Origin: Myoxocephalus aenaeus
Lineage: Eukaryota; Chordata; Actinopteri; Perciformes; Cottidae
Assembly (NCBI GenBank): GCA_038501785.1
Contig: JBAMJR010000140.1
Span: 509,001 to 573,000 of the forward strand
Direction of reading: 5' to 3'
DNA: 64,000 bases
Shown here in pieces: positions 1-11,859 of the stretch. The position numbers were made by a program, and so were the translations under genes. The notes beneath the pieces were generated by a model. The model searched no databases. It worked only from the letters and a program-made list of their open reading frames with translations, and was not told the DNA's origin. The stretch's first letter is position 1. Each line of letters begins with the position of its first letter.

Positions 1-212
1 GGGTTCATCCAGCTCATAACTTTACCGTCAACCTCTGCAAATTATTGCTATGGGCTAATTCACTACCAGCTGCTTACGTCACCTGACCTCCGTGCTCCAT
101 TACAGCGGTGGAGACAACGCGATGACTCAACTTGCTCATTAGTGTGTGTAAAGGTGCATGTGTGCTTCTTATATGCAGGTAAGCTGGTGCCGCTGGTGCC
201 GTGACAATTAGT

Positions 213-214
<2 letters not shown>

Positions 215-300
<86 letters not shown>
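215..300. repeat. (CA)n microsatellite
   Basis: About 86 bp of uninterrupted CA dinucleotides. Confidence 0.98.
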
Positions 301-301
<1 letters not shown>

Positions 302-412
302 CACCGATGCATCGACACTACAATGCATCCAGGACTCCTCGTTAATGCACACTTTCCTATTCTTCAAAGAAGCACGGTTGGTTGCTGTACTTGGACTTGT
401 GAAAATGAAACA

Positions 413-415
<3 letters not shown>

Positions 416-443
<28 letters not shown>
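416..443. repeat. (TG)n microsatellite
   Basis: About 28 bp of TG repeats just left of the hAT element. Confidence 0.95.
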
Positions 444-446
<3 letters not shown>

Positions 447-520
447 ACTATACAGTAGAGCAGGGGTGCCCACACTTTTTTGGCTCGCGAGCTACTTTTA
501 AAATGACCAAGTCAAAAAGA

Positions 521-648
<128 letters not shown>

Positions 649-887
649 GAGTATACTTTATATTTACACTATTGGCATACCTTGCATAACTGCATGAACC
701 CTTATGACACAATACAATTCTGTACATTTTTGGTCATTACATTTTACTCTGATGACACTGAATGGAACCAGCAGGGTTGCATAGTCCGGACAGTAGCTGC
801 TGCTAGCCAGCCTCAGGCAGACTTCCAAATGGTCATCAGTCATGGTGGAACGGTGTTTGGACTTAATATCTTTATTATATTATTATA

Positions 888-1150
888 CAGTCGGCCTTCT
901 CCAGATGCGCACGGAACAGCCGTCTTTGAAGAGCTCTCGCTCGAACAGAACAGGCGATCTTCGTTGCCACATCCATGATCTCTTTCACATTTAGCATTGT
1001 AGCGCATAATGCTTGTTGGTGTATTATTCAGTGGTAATTAAGGAAGTCGGGGAAAACATCGTCCTCCCTGTATTTGGCAATAAATCCATTCAAGCTGCCA
1101 ACCATTGCGGGCGCACCGTCCGTGGTGATTGACAATAATAGGTTTGTTCG
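888..1150 (-). pseudogene. hAT transposase fragment with in-frame stop
   Basis: The minus strand encodes LLLSITTDGAPAMVG, then NGFIAKYREDDVFPDFLNYH, a TGA stop, and in the same frame IIHQQALCATMLNVKEIMDV. The SxTTDGAPAMVG and FxNYHCIIHQQ blocks are characteristic of hAT transposases of the GTF2IRD2/ZBED/Charlie-like group. The TGA sits exactly where the family has the conserved Cys of HCIIHQQ (TGC expected), so a point change has killed the frame. The fragment continues to about LRRLFRAHLEKADC-like sequence and then stops matching. It lies inside the element at 461-1940 and is clearly non-functional. Confidence 0.9.
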
Positions 1151-1940
1151 AGATGAGCCAGTTCTGTGCAGAATCGATCTCCGGCGATCGGCGCGCAATG
1201 CATGCCGGTTGGATTTTAGTCTGACTTGATCCCGACTTGATCTGACGTCATGCACACGTGGTCAACGATACTCTCACGAGAGCAAGGCAGCCCCCGATTT
1301 CAGAGCCAGGCGCCGCAGTAGCTCTCCACCGACTGCGTGGTGCAGTGCATGATGGGAAACGCCTGGCTGTCGCCACATCAGAGAGCTGAGTGGCTCTTAG
1401 ATTTGACTGCAAATACGTGTTGTAAAAATCACTATTTTATCCTTATAATATATATCTTGTGTGGTTGATAATACAAAATCGTATTTCTACAACACATATC
1501 AAAACCAGTATTAATGTATTTCACAGGCAGACATAACAAGAACAAAGGCTGCAGCTAGACCCACATTTCTACATAAATATATATTTATAAACACATATGA
1601 ATAAATCCAAACGTGATCTGTAAACTACAAGAAGCCTAAAGTTCAGAACTAACAGGAAGTCATTTTTTCTGTGACTTCCTGTTACTGACTACTTTGAAGG
1701 CAGCTGAAAACTGTCCGACTTGACCACAGTTTTTTGACTCCGCTCCCTGCTGCTCCCGCCTGCTCTCGTCTGGATTCCAGGCGAGGCGCAGCTCTTTCGA
1801 ACGAGCCTGTTAATTTGCCCACCGGGAGCTGTGTTTTGTCAATAACGTTTTTGAAAGAGTGAAAAAAAATATTTAATAGCATGCGATCTAACCACGATCT
1901 ACCCGCACTACGATCGCGATCGACATATTGGGCACCCCTG

Positions 1941-2855
1941 CAGTAGAGCGATACAGTGTTAATTCACAGTGCATGTTGCCAGGTAATACCATGGATGTAC
2001 AAAGACAGCTGGACACATTGTGGAGGCGGGGCCGTTCGTTCCTGTGGACGTTGCTCAGTGGTGCATGAAGCCAAAGAAATTGGACTTCAGAGCATAAAAT
2101 CACCCAGATCCTCCGGCGATCTTCCACATCAGAGGGCCGACAGCCAACTTCACCAGGACCCGGTAGTAAAAGAGATTTCAAATCCCAATGGGATTATCCT
2201 GGATATTATTACAGTTGTGAATTTTTACAACGCTAATGACCCAATGCTTTAAATAAGGGTTTTCAAGTGTTCATACTGGGAAGTTGATTTGCCTAAAAAA
2301 AGAAAAGAAAAAGATACACTGAGATACGTCTCTTTCCGATGTCAGTCTATGGGGAAAAAGTCTGAGGCCCAATCATGCGACGGTCCCGGAAATTGTAATT
2401 CCACCATTCAAACACTGTCAAATTAGCAATTTTTTTATACTCAATAGCTGAAGAACATACAAGATCCTCTTTTGTTCTTTCCAACAAGCCCGTGAAGCAT
2501 TGTTCATGCTCAGCAATTTCAGACGACTATCCCGTTAATTAGATTACCTACTGTTAGATGAGACAGTGGTTGCGAACTTTGTGTGTATTATTGGTCAATA
2601 ATAATAATCTCTATAATCTTCATCTCCACCAGTGTCTGTGCTTTTATTTGCGATTGCGTCGAGTGTTTTGACACAATTTCCAGAAAATATAATTCTACGT
2701 TTTATTTCTTTACTTTGAAAGTGTTTTTCATAATCACAAAGATAATCATGTGCAGCTACAGTATAAACCACATGTTCACTCTGCACTGGTAGATCCCAAA
2801 TACATTACACCACATCCGTGAACTTACAAAGTGCCCTAAATGGTTCTTCTACTCA

Positions 2856-2857
<2 letters not shown>
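1941..2857. other. Inferred intronic sequence, nothing recognised
   Basis: Unique-looking AT-rich sequence with no supported exon or repeat family after the right target-site duplication of the hAT element. Confidence 0.5.

Positions 2858-2949
<92 letters not shown>
2858..2949. repeat. (CA)n microsatellite
   Basis: About 92 bp of uninterrupted CA repeats. A purine-rich GA stretch follows at about 3020-3110. Confidence 0.98.
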
Positions 2950-2951
<2 letters not shown>

Positions 2952-3675
2952 GACAGATGGAATTTGACAGTTCACTTTGCGTGCCGCGCCAGGTGGGGAT
3001 GACCTTTTAAGACGACTGGCAAACAGAGGGAGCGAGCAGGAGAAAGGGAGGAAGAAAGAGAGACAGAAAGAGACCGGGAGAGAGAGAGAGGGCGAGAGGG
3101 CGAGAGATAGACTCCTGCAGAGAGCCGCTGAGGATGTGAGGGGATTTGCTCTTTTTAAACTGAATTGGTGGTCTTTTAGAAATACCACAGGTAGTGTTGC
3201 TCTTCACAGCCAATTGAGTGGAACAAAGTACTTTCAGTCTCATTGCTCCGTTTTAAAAAAGAAAAAAAAAAAAATTCAGGAAATGTAGATCCTAGTAGTT
3301 TAGATCCTGCTTCATTTAGCCAAATACATTTTAAGGGAATATAACACCTGGATTGTCTTTGGACCGCACAGAAGTTGTAGGTTTAGGCTACAAAAACCCT
3401 TTAGTTGAAAACCTAAAGTCATATATAACATATGATGTTATTGAGTAAATTTGATGAAGTGTATCATAAAAATAACTTGAGAATAAGAAAGGTTGTGTCG
3501 TTGTTTACCTTAAAAATAAACCGTAAAAATTAGTCGTTTAAAAATGGTGCCATTCTGTGGCAGTAGCCCAGAACGGACAAACCAAACACCAGCTCTACTG
3601 TAGACCGAGCCACTCACGTTTTCACTTTTCCTACACGCTGGGCACACGGGAGAAGTTTCAGTTGGTTGCAATCTG

Positions 3676-3700
3676 TATATATATATATATATATATATAT

Positions 3701-3760
<60 letters not shown>
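3676..3760. repeat. Compound (TA)n(CA)n microsatellite
   Basis: About 26 bp of TA repeats run directly into about 58 bp of CA repeats. This is the same TA-to-CA arrangement as at 522-647. Confidence 0.97.
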
Positions 3761-3762
<2 letters not shown>

Positions 3763-5353
3763 CTCATTGCGACTTGGCAGGTACAATTTGTAATTCATTA
3801 AGCTTCTTTCAAATTGTGTTATGCTATGTGCTATTGAAAATGACGAGCATATATACAGTAGATGTAATTTCCAAGAGACAGGGCTGCTTTTTAGGTTGTA
3901 GATCACATGTTATATAGCCAAAGTTCCCCATAGCTAGCTAGCATTGCTTTTAAAACACTGCTTCTCTCGCCTGAGGCTTGTAGAGAATGTGAGAGTCTTT
4001 ACTTGTGTCATTGTTCAGACATTTCCCCAACACAAAGTGATGATGGGAGAGAAAAAAGTGCCAACTCGTGCCAAACACCACACGGTCAATTTCTGGGGAG
4101 TCACATTTGACGTTCTTCGGAATGAAAGCCTTTCAAAGCCGAGCACAAAGTGCTGATGGTTCGGACATTGCCCATCAGGCGGTTTGTCCTTTCCCTGGAA
4201 CGGCCCTCTGCCACGACAAGAGTCAACCAGGGGGTTTGTGAGCAGGCTCACGGGACACTATTACAGCAAGCTAACAAACACGCTACACACTGGTCTGGAT
4301 TGATCATTTCTCCAGTGTCTGGTGTTGTCAACAACCATCTCTTTCCCATGTATGGTGTATTAGCGGGGGTAGCCAAATAAATAAGGGCGTTCATTCTGCT
4401 CCGCGCTGACTAAGCTGATGAAGTGGGGATACGGAGCGTAGGCTATGCATGCTAAGAGACATAGCTAGGGAGATTCACCGATGCTATAATTCTCCTTGGG
4501 GAATTGGCTGCACGGTGCACAACTGTGAGGTTGCACGATAACACAGGTTATATGGAGAGAGAACGGGGCAAAGTCACATGGAAAGGAAGGAATTCAAGTG
4601 TTTGGAGAGCATAAAAGTCACTTTGTAAAAGTGTAATGTTGATGGGAATTATGACGTCTTATGACGTGATCAGTTCATTAAAGTCTTCTTGATTGTAAAA
4701 AAAATGCTAAATTAATCTGACATTTGTGTAATTTACAAACTCTTAGCTTCTTACTTTGGAACTCAAAGTACTGATGAAAAGTAGAAAAATCAATAAACAA
4801 AGTCTTAAACACATACAAGAAAAAACATGTCTATGACTTCATTAAGAAGCTAATACAAGTGTGTAGTGTAGTAGTGCTAATACTACTACTACTGAGGATT
4901 AAACCCGACAAATCTTCTTTAAACTCTCCCTGTTTGTAATTAATACTGTGGAAACTAGCAGTGAACGCAGCAGAACTGTTTGGGGAACACACAGTGAGCT
5001 CCACAATTATTTGCTCAGCAATTTCTGCTCGGGCTTTATGCCGTCATTACTGAGTGACTTTGACTACGAGGTCGAGCAGAATGTCAACTCGAGCATTTTC
5101 CCTGGTATCTGTGAGGGAGCTGAACATGTTAAAGCAACAGAGCGTTGTATTTTATTCTTAGTACACAGCTAGCACACTTATCTGTACATATGAGGTGAAA
5201 TCAAACCACAGAGGCATTTCTTCCAATACGCACTAGCGCAGTAATTCCCAGTGGACTTGGTGGTGTTGGAATAAGGTAGACAAAGACACCAGGAAGTGGC
5301 TGACAGCTCCGATAAGACCGGGCTGTGGCGGCTGTGACAGGAGCTCCCACTGG

Positions 5354-5356
<3 letters not shown>
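3761..5356. other. Inferred intronic sequence, nothing recognised
   Basis: No exon-like frame with splice sites and no repeat family recognised. Confidence 0.45.

Positions 5357-5406
<50 letters not shown>
5357..5406. repeat. (CA)n microsatellite
   Basis: About 50 bp of CA repeats; a second array lies 114 bp to the right. Confidence 0.97.
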
Positions 5407-5409
<3 letters not shown>

Positions 5410-5518
5410 CCACATCTCTTCTCCTTCATGCGTACACACAAACAAAAGACACGGCGGGCTGATGCCGCAGGACGTCTCAGGTGTTGACGTGTGCATCTGT
5501 GTTCCGACGGAGATGTAG

Positions 5519-5520
<2 letters not shown>

Positions 5521-5563
<43 letters not shown>
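5521..5563. repeat. (CA)n microsatellite
   Basis: About 43 bp of CA repeats in the same orientation as the array at 5357-5406. Confidence 0.97.
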
Positions 5564-5565
<2 letters not shown>

Positions 5566-6928
5566 CGACATACACTCAAGTGTTTACCATGAGACAAACA
5601 TCGCAGAACTCCCCTTTATGTCTCAACCTTCGACGGGCTGCAAGAAAAACCAAACAATAAAGAGACTCTACAGCTGTTTGGGGTGTTGTTACTACATGTC
5701 ACATGCTTTCCTGTTATTTCACGTTTTGGATTTTTGTTGCAAGCAAAATGACTAAAACCCGACTAAGGGAGAAATAACATGAATAATAAAGTATTGTTCC
5801 ATCTCAGCTAATCCCAAATCTAGGGGTTTGCCTCTCGGCGCTGCTACCAACATCCAAATATTCAGTTGTTTTCTTCTCCCTTACAGAGTGAAGGAACATA
5901 ATTGGGTCAGATGGGCACGGTTAAAACATAGTGGTTTGTTTTCTTGAAGAACCTGCTGTGGTGTAACTTGTATGTGACACAAAGTGAGTGCATATTCCAA
6001 AAGCACACTTTTACAATTGTGGCTTCTCCGCCTCACTTTTTAAAGCAGGGGGTGACTTAGCTGTCGCCGTAATCACAAAATCCTTTTGATGGGCAGCATT
6101 GAGCTGCAATGTCAATGTCCTGAGATTACCCAGGAGACACGCCCTCGAGCTGAACTGCAGCCTTCGGCCCGCATGGCTTTGTTCCATTCTAGACTCGGCC
6201 TCGCCTGCTTGTCTACTTGGCCTCGGTCATTTCTGAAGACTGTGTTTTCTCTCTGTGCATTCAACATGAAACAGTTTTCTTGTCCTCACTTTTTCTGGCT
6301 TACATTACAGTACATTGGACAATATGGTACACGTTCCTGACCAAAATTGTCCAGTTTTTCATTTTTTTTATTCTTTAGTGTCAATTTTTCCATGCTTCTT
6401 GACTGTTTGCAGCACTTGTTTTTCTCTTTTGATTTCTCTATTAAGTCTTTGTGCACCAAAAACCAAAGCAAATTCCTTGTATGTGAAAAACTTCCAAAAT
6501 CAGATTCTTACTCTATTAAGGCCTGTGGCTCTGTACAACACTAAAAATAGATGGAGAGGTGCTGATTGAGACTAATGAATAGAATAAGGACACAAAGAGA
6601 AAAACTGAGAGGCAAAACAACAGAGAACAATAAAAAAAATAGAGGAAGAGAGAAAGCAAGGGATTGAGTGAGAGCGAGGCGGAGAGAAAAGGAGTAAATG
6701 AGAGCGCAGGCAAAAAAAGAGCGCCTCCCGTGGAGTTTAACTTTTGGAAAATGAGTCAGTCTCTGCAGGTGGGTTCGCCAAGAATCTCTGAACGGAGTCC
6801 CAGCTCCCATGATGCTCTGCAGCAGCTCATGACAGGACAGACATGACGCGGTGGTACGACGCTGAACCTCCAGCTTTAGTAGAGCACACGGATCTGGTCT
6901 CACTGAAGTGGACAGGTGGTGCTACCAT

Positions 6929-6930
<2 letters not shown>
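5564..6930. other. Inferred intronic sequence, nothing recognised
   Basis: Only a purine-rich GA stretch (about 6570-6720) stands out; no coding signal seen. Confidence 0.45.

Positions 6931-6979
<49 letters not shown>
6931..6979. repeat. (CA)n microsatellite
   Basis: About 49 bp of CA repeats. Confidence 0.97.
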
Positions 6980-6981
<2 letters not shown>

Positions 6982-7224
6982 CTGAGATGAGACGACCCAC
7001 CCTGCCGATATTCCAGCATGAATTGGTCTGTTTCCCAGTTAGTGAAGTGGTGTGTGAAACAGTTTTCTGCGCAGGAAATAAGCTAACCTGAATAAAATAC
7101 AACAGGAAGTAATTTCTCCCCGTGGCTTGTCATAGTGGGGAGGCCTGTTTGTGTGTGTGTTTGTGGAATTATAGTTAATACACAAATGAACCAGAAACCC
7201 TGAGAACATGAGCACCTTCAGGCA

Positions 7225-7394
7225 AGCTGCACATGCAGATGGTCTATACACCGTAGAGTAGACACAGGTACGGGGAGCAGTTCAGGCTTAAGTTCTTGCT
7301 CAAGGACACATCGACATGGACTAGCGGAGCCGAGGCTCAAACCACCGATCCTCTGATTGAAAGACGGGCATGCTAACCACTGAGCCACTTCATT
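7225..7394 (-). repeat. tRNA-derived SINE copy (diverged)
   Basis: Read on the minus strand, the sequence begins AGTGGCTCAGTGGTTAGCAT, which matches an RNA polymerase III A box (TGGCTCAGTGG), followed about 40 bp on by a B-box-like GGTTTGAGCC. The downstream body (about 7225-7330) resembles the copy at 57194-57475, including the reverse complement of GCTCAAGGACACATC. This head-and-body layout is typical of fish tRNA-related SINEs. Substitutions make it unlikely to be active. Confidence 0.7.
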
Positions 7395-7753
7395 TAGAGA
7401 CTTGGTGTTTTGCCCAAAGGCACCTCAGCAGACGGCTTTGGTTCTCTCTTTACACACACAAATAATTCTGACCAATGTTGGACACAATCACTGGATATTG
7501 AACGGTTAGAGAAGACGAAGAGAAGCTAAACAGACTCTGTGTGCGTGAATGTGTCTGTGCTTAGCCGTGTATATACAGGGATGTGTTAGAGAGGCTCTAC
7601 ATTGGGCTGTGTTGAAGCTTGTCTTGTTGCAGCGCTGCTCTGCTGGTATTTACCATGATCTTTCTGCAGGGCTCAAGGTCTGGACCAGGGTCATGGATAA
7701 TGACTGGGTGTAAATGGCAGCCTCAGCTTCCATTCCCTGGCGGCTGCCGAGGA

Positions 7754-7776
7754 GTGTGTGTGTGTGTGTGTGTGTG
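7754..7776. repeat. (TG)n microsatellite
   Basis: Short array of about 23 bp. Confidence 0.93.
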
Positions 7777-7878
7777 AGAGATGTGACAGATTGAGTCAGC
7801 TATTGGTTTCCTTAGTCAGTGTTAGCATTGACCTTATGAGTGATTTAGAAAAGTCATGTGTGTGTACAGTACTTGTTA

Positions 7879-8110
7879 GGGCCCGAGCAGAGCGGAGGAC
7901 CTATTGTTATTCAAATGTTTCTTATTATTATTTTTCTCGTTATTTGTTGTCATTGCATGGGGAAAAGAGGTGCTTGGGATAAACTTACATATTTCAAAAT
8001 GTCCACACCTATCTGACTCGGCGAAAATACCAATCTGATTTGGGTCTCGGACAAAAGCCGGAAAAAAATTCTCTATAGCGCCCCCTTTAGTTGTAAAAGC
8101 TCTCACTTTT
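7879..8110. repeat. Dispersed teleost repeat fragment (GGGCCCGAGC type)
   Basis: The stretch starts GGGCCCGAGCAGAGCGGAGG, continues through a TTATTATTATTT segment, and ends near CTCTATAGCGCCCCCTTTAG. I recognise this layout as a common dispersed repeat of fish genomes from memory; its class is unclear to me. No terminal inverted repeat or target-site duplication is visible. Confidence 0.5.
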
Positions 8111-8219
8111 TGTTTGTATTTGTTCTTGTGTGTCTCTATTAAAGTGTGTGCCTGACATGCTTTGAATAATCCTTGTATGATGGATTATTATCCGTTTATA
8201 GTATACTGTATACGTTGAA

Positions 8220-8580
8220 CACTCTTAGAAATAATATATGGTTCTTCGGCTTGTCCTCAGAGGAGAACCCTTTTTTGGTTCCTGGTAGAACCTTTCGTAC
8301 AGGTTCCACCTGGAACCCTTTCAGAGGCTTCTACGGAGAGCCATCTGTGAAATGTTCTACCCAACTATAGAAGACAACCATGTTCTAGCCCTTTTATATT
8401 CCAATGGTTTCATCTAGAACCCTAAAGGACTGATGGGGTGCAGCACAACACAAAACCATCATGTTTCACAGTCACAGTTTTTTGTGGGGCTCAAAAGAAG
8501 GGTTCTTTAGAAGCAAATGGTTCTGTGTAGAACCTCTACCCTTCAGGAAGAACCATTTGGGACCCTCATTTCCGAGAGTG
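8220..8580. mobile_element. MITE with CACTCTT terminal inverted repeats
   Basis: The left end reads CACTCTTAGAAATAATATAT followed by GGTTCTTC. The right end, reverse-complemented, reads CACTCTCGGAAATGAGGGTC and then also reaches GGTTCTTC. The 361-bp interior is full of short GGTTCT/AGAACC words on both strands and has no coding capacity. This is a non-autonomous DNA transposon of a kind common in teleosts. No clear target-site duplication, so superfamily not assigned. Confidence 0.72.
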
Positions 8581-9364
8581 TAGATATATATCTGATACAA
8601 ATGTGCATTTGTTGGAAAATAGTTCCAGGTAATACGATGAAGTCAAAACCTGGATTAAAGTACAACACCAACATACAGCTGCATCATTAGGTCAATGTTT
8701 AATCAGCTAGTATTGCATTCTGACTGGTGGAGCCAGCAGCAGGTTCAGTAACCCAGACTGCTCCATATAACACAAGTGCTTTCACAGCAGACACTCGGGG
8801 AGAATACTTTATTACAAAATAATAGAAAGTAGCTTCCGGCTGTACTGTGGGGATGAACACCACGGGCTGCTCGTGTGTGTCAGTGACAGAGCACCTGGGT
8901 GCCTTTCCCTGGTTCAGTCCACTGCCTCCTGAGATGAGCCCATTCCCTGGACCCGCCCCTCCCCCTCCCCACCCTTTGATATATGGGTCTGGGGATGGAC
9001 CCTGACTGCCTCAGTAACCACAACTGAATGCGACCATCTCCTCTGTGGGGCAGAAATGTTGATCCAACCTAATAAAACACTCAGTTTTATTCAGTTTTAC
9101 ATGCAAATGTTTATTTGTATGCATCACCTGAACTAACGGTTAATTCAAACCCCAATGACTAGGATTTGGACATTTCTAACTTTGCCAACTCCTACTGGTG
9201 GCAATAATAAAAACCTTTCTCTTCATTCAAATTCGAGTTAGCATGTTCGTTGCGTTTCCATTCACGTCTACACAAAATTGTAGCTGACCGGGAACCCGCA
9301 GGCCGGTCTTTCAGCTCCTGCGTTTTATTTGCGCTCGCCGTAGTGCAACTGACTTGAACACTAA

Positions 9365-9652
9365 TAAGTTCGTCGGAGCTGTGTGCGACTACGGATAATA
9401 TTATGAACCCAGACGCGGGGGCGTTTGATGTTCCGACGTTTGTGGGACTTCCTCAACAAGTATAAAGCAGAACTAGTGGTTATTTCAATGGTGAATGGCG
9501 GAAATAGTAACTGTTTTCACGGAGTAAAGCCACAGAGATAAGCCGCACCCCCTTTCCGCAGCGAAAAAGCAAATTAACCACAAAGTCGAGCGAGTAAAGT
9601 CAGGCGAAAAAGCGTTGCGAAAATTCGCAACCCTTTTGGTGTGAATGCAGCA
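9365..9652 (-). mobile_element. Truncated Harbinger-like MITE, inverted copy of the element at 41146-41712
   Basis: This stretch is the reverse complement of the left half of the complete element at 41146-41712. Both share the TTCACACCAAAAG terminal repeat, GGTTAATTCGC-like, AAGTCCCACAAACGTCGGAA and ATAATATTATCCGTAG words. Its intact end at 9652 is followed by TTA, consistent with a TAA target. Homology stops near 9365, so the other half is missing or too diverged to see. Confidence 0.8.
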
Positions 9653-9655
9653 TTA

Positions 9656-10200
9656 GCCTTATTGATGCGATCAACTAGCGCACCTGGCATTATTGGCCGT
9701 TTTCTGACACTGCTACCTGCCTTCCAAATGATACTTTTTTAAAGTAAAACTAAAAGCTTGAAACTGGAACAATGCTTCTGTCATGTTTTGGAGTATCTGT
9801 ACTCTTAGAAGTCAGTTAAATTGACTGATCGGGAGCAAAGGTCACATGGGGTACATTCTTCTTCTTCAATGCAGCTGTAAATACAGTAATGGTCAACCCA
9901 GTTTCATAACGCACCTTCACATTTACTGTAGAACTACACTGTAAAGCATCTTTCCTTGTCAGACAGATATTTGCTGTGGTAAATATAGATAAATCTCCAT
10001 GATCAGACATCCACAAAGTCTAAAAAGCAACCGGGTCACACGTAAGCAGGGTAAATGACAGCCTCATCCATGGCTGCTTATTGGTGGGACCTTGAGCCCT
10101 CTCGGATTCAATTACCTGCTATGATGAGGACGGGCAGCCAGGCAGGCAGGCCAAGCTCACAACACTGTGATTAATGGGGCCGGGGCCAAGGAAATGGGTC
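9656..10200. other. Inferred intronic sequence, nothing recognised
   Basis: No exon or repeat family seen. Confidence 0.45.
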
Positions 10201-10390
10201 ATACAGACGGAGAGGGAAAAGAGAGGGAGGAAAAAGGAAGAAAAGGGAAATGAAATGCTGTGGGATAAAAGAAAAAGAGAGGAAAAGAGAAGATAGTGAA
10301 GTGGAGTAAACAAAGATGACAGAGGGGAAAAGAAAGGGCGGGACGGGGCTGATGAGGAAGAAACAAGAAGAGATGAAGGGAGGGATGGAC
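10201..10390. repeat. Purine-rich (GA/GGA) tract
   Basis: The plus strand is almost all A and G over about 190 bp, without a fixed repeat unit. Confidence 0.8.
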
Positions 10391-10419
10391 TCAGTGGGTA
10401 AAGGTGTGGCCTTGAACGC

Positions 10420-10720
10420 CCCTCTCTTTTTTCATCTGTTGCCCTTTACACTTTTACTTCTGTGGTCCGCTCTCCCTCGTTATGCCTATCACCCCCGGGT
10501 GTCCTCACTTCTCCTTTCTTCCCATTTCCCTTCTTTCTCATTTCCATTCTATCTACCTCCCTGTCTTCCCCTCTTTGTTTCTATCTCCTTTGCCTACAGT
10601 TTTCCCCCTCCTCCCTCTTTCCTTTCTTTTTACCTGTCAATGTTTTGCTTCTCTTTTCCTTCATTCCTCCCCTATCGTCTTCCTTATTCTTCTTCTTTAT
10701 TAGTTCCCTCATGAAGAGAA
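10420..10720. repeat. Pyrimidine-rich (CT/TTCC) tract
   Basis: The plus strand is dominated by C and T over about 300 bp (CTTTC, TCCCTC, TTCCTC words). Together with the purine block to its left it forms a loose mirror/inverted composition. Confidence 0.8.
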
Positions 10721-10734
10721 TGCCACCTGCCTTT

Positions 10735-10736
<2 letters not shown>

Positions 10737-10787
<51 letters not shown>
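10737..10787. repeat. (TG)n microsatellite
   Basis: About 51 bp of GT repeats directly after the pyrimidine tract. Confidence 0.97.
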
Positions 10788-10789
<2 letters not shown>

Positions 10790-11270
10790 ATGAAGACTGA
10801 AAGGCAGACTGCCAGCAGCAGTAAAAGTCGTTCAATCAGACTGCTAGATTGAGAAGCCTTCCTTCCTGGGTGTGAATTAGAGCCGGTCCCCACTGAGCCG
10901 GTACACACACACACACACCAAAGGATCTGGTTGATAATGAACATATGAAGAATGGTGACGTGTGTTCACATAAAGGGATATTGTATTGTGTTGCGTCGTA
11001 ATGGGCTGTTCTTATCTTAAGTGCTATTTCACAGGTTCCTTTATGCACTATGTATTAACAGCAGGCCAAGATCTTATTTCAAACTTACCTCAATATTTTC
11101 ATTTCTCCCTTTTATCATTTGGGTGAAAGAACCAGAGCAGTCCCTCGCAATGCAAGGGATGCATCATACTTAACTTGATCTCTCCAAACAAAATGAAAAC
11201 TAATATTTGACGTCTGCGGTTAATCCTGGGAGATTTTCCATCCCACCGAAAAACAATTGTGATTGTCCTG

Positions 11271-11859
11271 AAAGGGATAGTTTGGATGGTTCTTCCCCAT
11301 AGTCATTGCATTCCCTACAGTAGATGCAGTTTGGAGAAACAGACGGGAGCAATGTGCTGCTGTGAAGTGAACGCTGTATTTCTAGAACATTTTCACCGCT
11401 TTGTACGACTTTCCCGCAGGCAACTGCATCTGTTTGTTCATCCATGCTCTTAAAAAACACAAGACTCCATTGACGTAAACAGCAATGCTTCGTAGAACAC
11501 AGGAGTCGCTGGTCTACTGCTGCTTCGGTCGGTTAGTTAGTTAGTGTTATTGTGTGACTTTGGTGAGTGACGGGTTAGTTCAGATTCACCATGGTCACAC
11601 AATAGCACAAACAAACTATCAGAAGTGTCGTCTCACCAATGTTTTTAGTCAATGGAGTCTTGTGCTCCTGCTCCCCGTCAGAAAGCAGAAAGGGTTGTAA
11701 AGCGGTGAAAACATGCTAAATATAGCATACACGTACTGATATTGACACTTTTAAGGTGGCTAAAATCTAAAAATGTCCCAGGTTAACAACAGAAAATACT
11801 AGTTTTCATTTAGTAGGGATAGAAAAGGTTATTTCTGCTTTTGTGAACTTTCCCTTTAA
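11271..11859. mobile_element. Palindromic TTAA-type MITE (piggyBac-like)
   Basis: The left end AAAGGGATAGTTTGGATGG and the right end, which reads AAAGGGAAAGTTC on the minus strand and is followed by TTAA (11856-11859), match each other. Inner arms also pair: TTTTCACCGCTTTGTA near 11392 with GTAAAGCGGTGAAAA near 11698, and a perfect 17-bp pair at 11458-11474 and 11648-11664 (CACAAGACTCCATTGAC). The words CCATAGTCATTGCATT and CCTACAGTAGATG match a dispersed repeat I know from many percomorph fish. No coding capacity. The piggyBac assignment is inferred from the TTAA end only. Confidence 0.68.

Noticed and set aside
63..475. Open frames of repeated Cys-Val, Thr-His or Tyr-Ile residues here and at many similar places
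   Set aside because: They are translations of CA/TG and TA microsatellites and have no coding meaning.
7225..7394. A functional tRNA gene on the minus strand
   Set aside because: A-box and B-box-like words are present, but no cloverleaf can be completed and the body matches a SINE.
10316..10800. Ser/Phe/Leu/Pro-rich frames that look like membrane proteins
   Set aside because: They are translations of a pyrimidine-rich tract.
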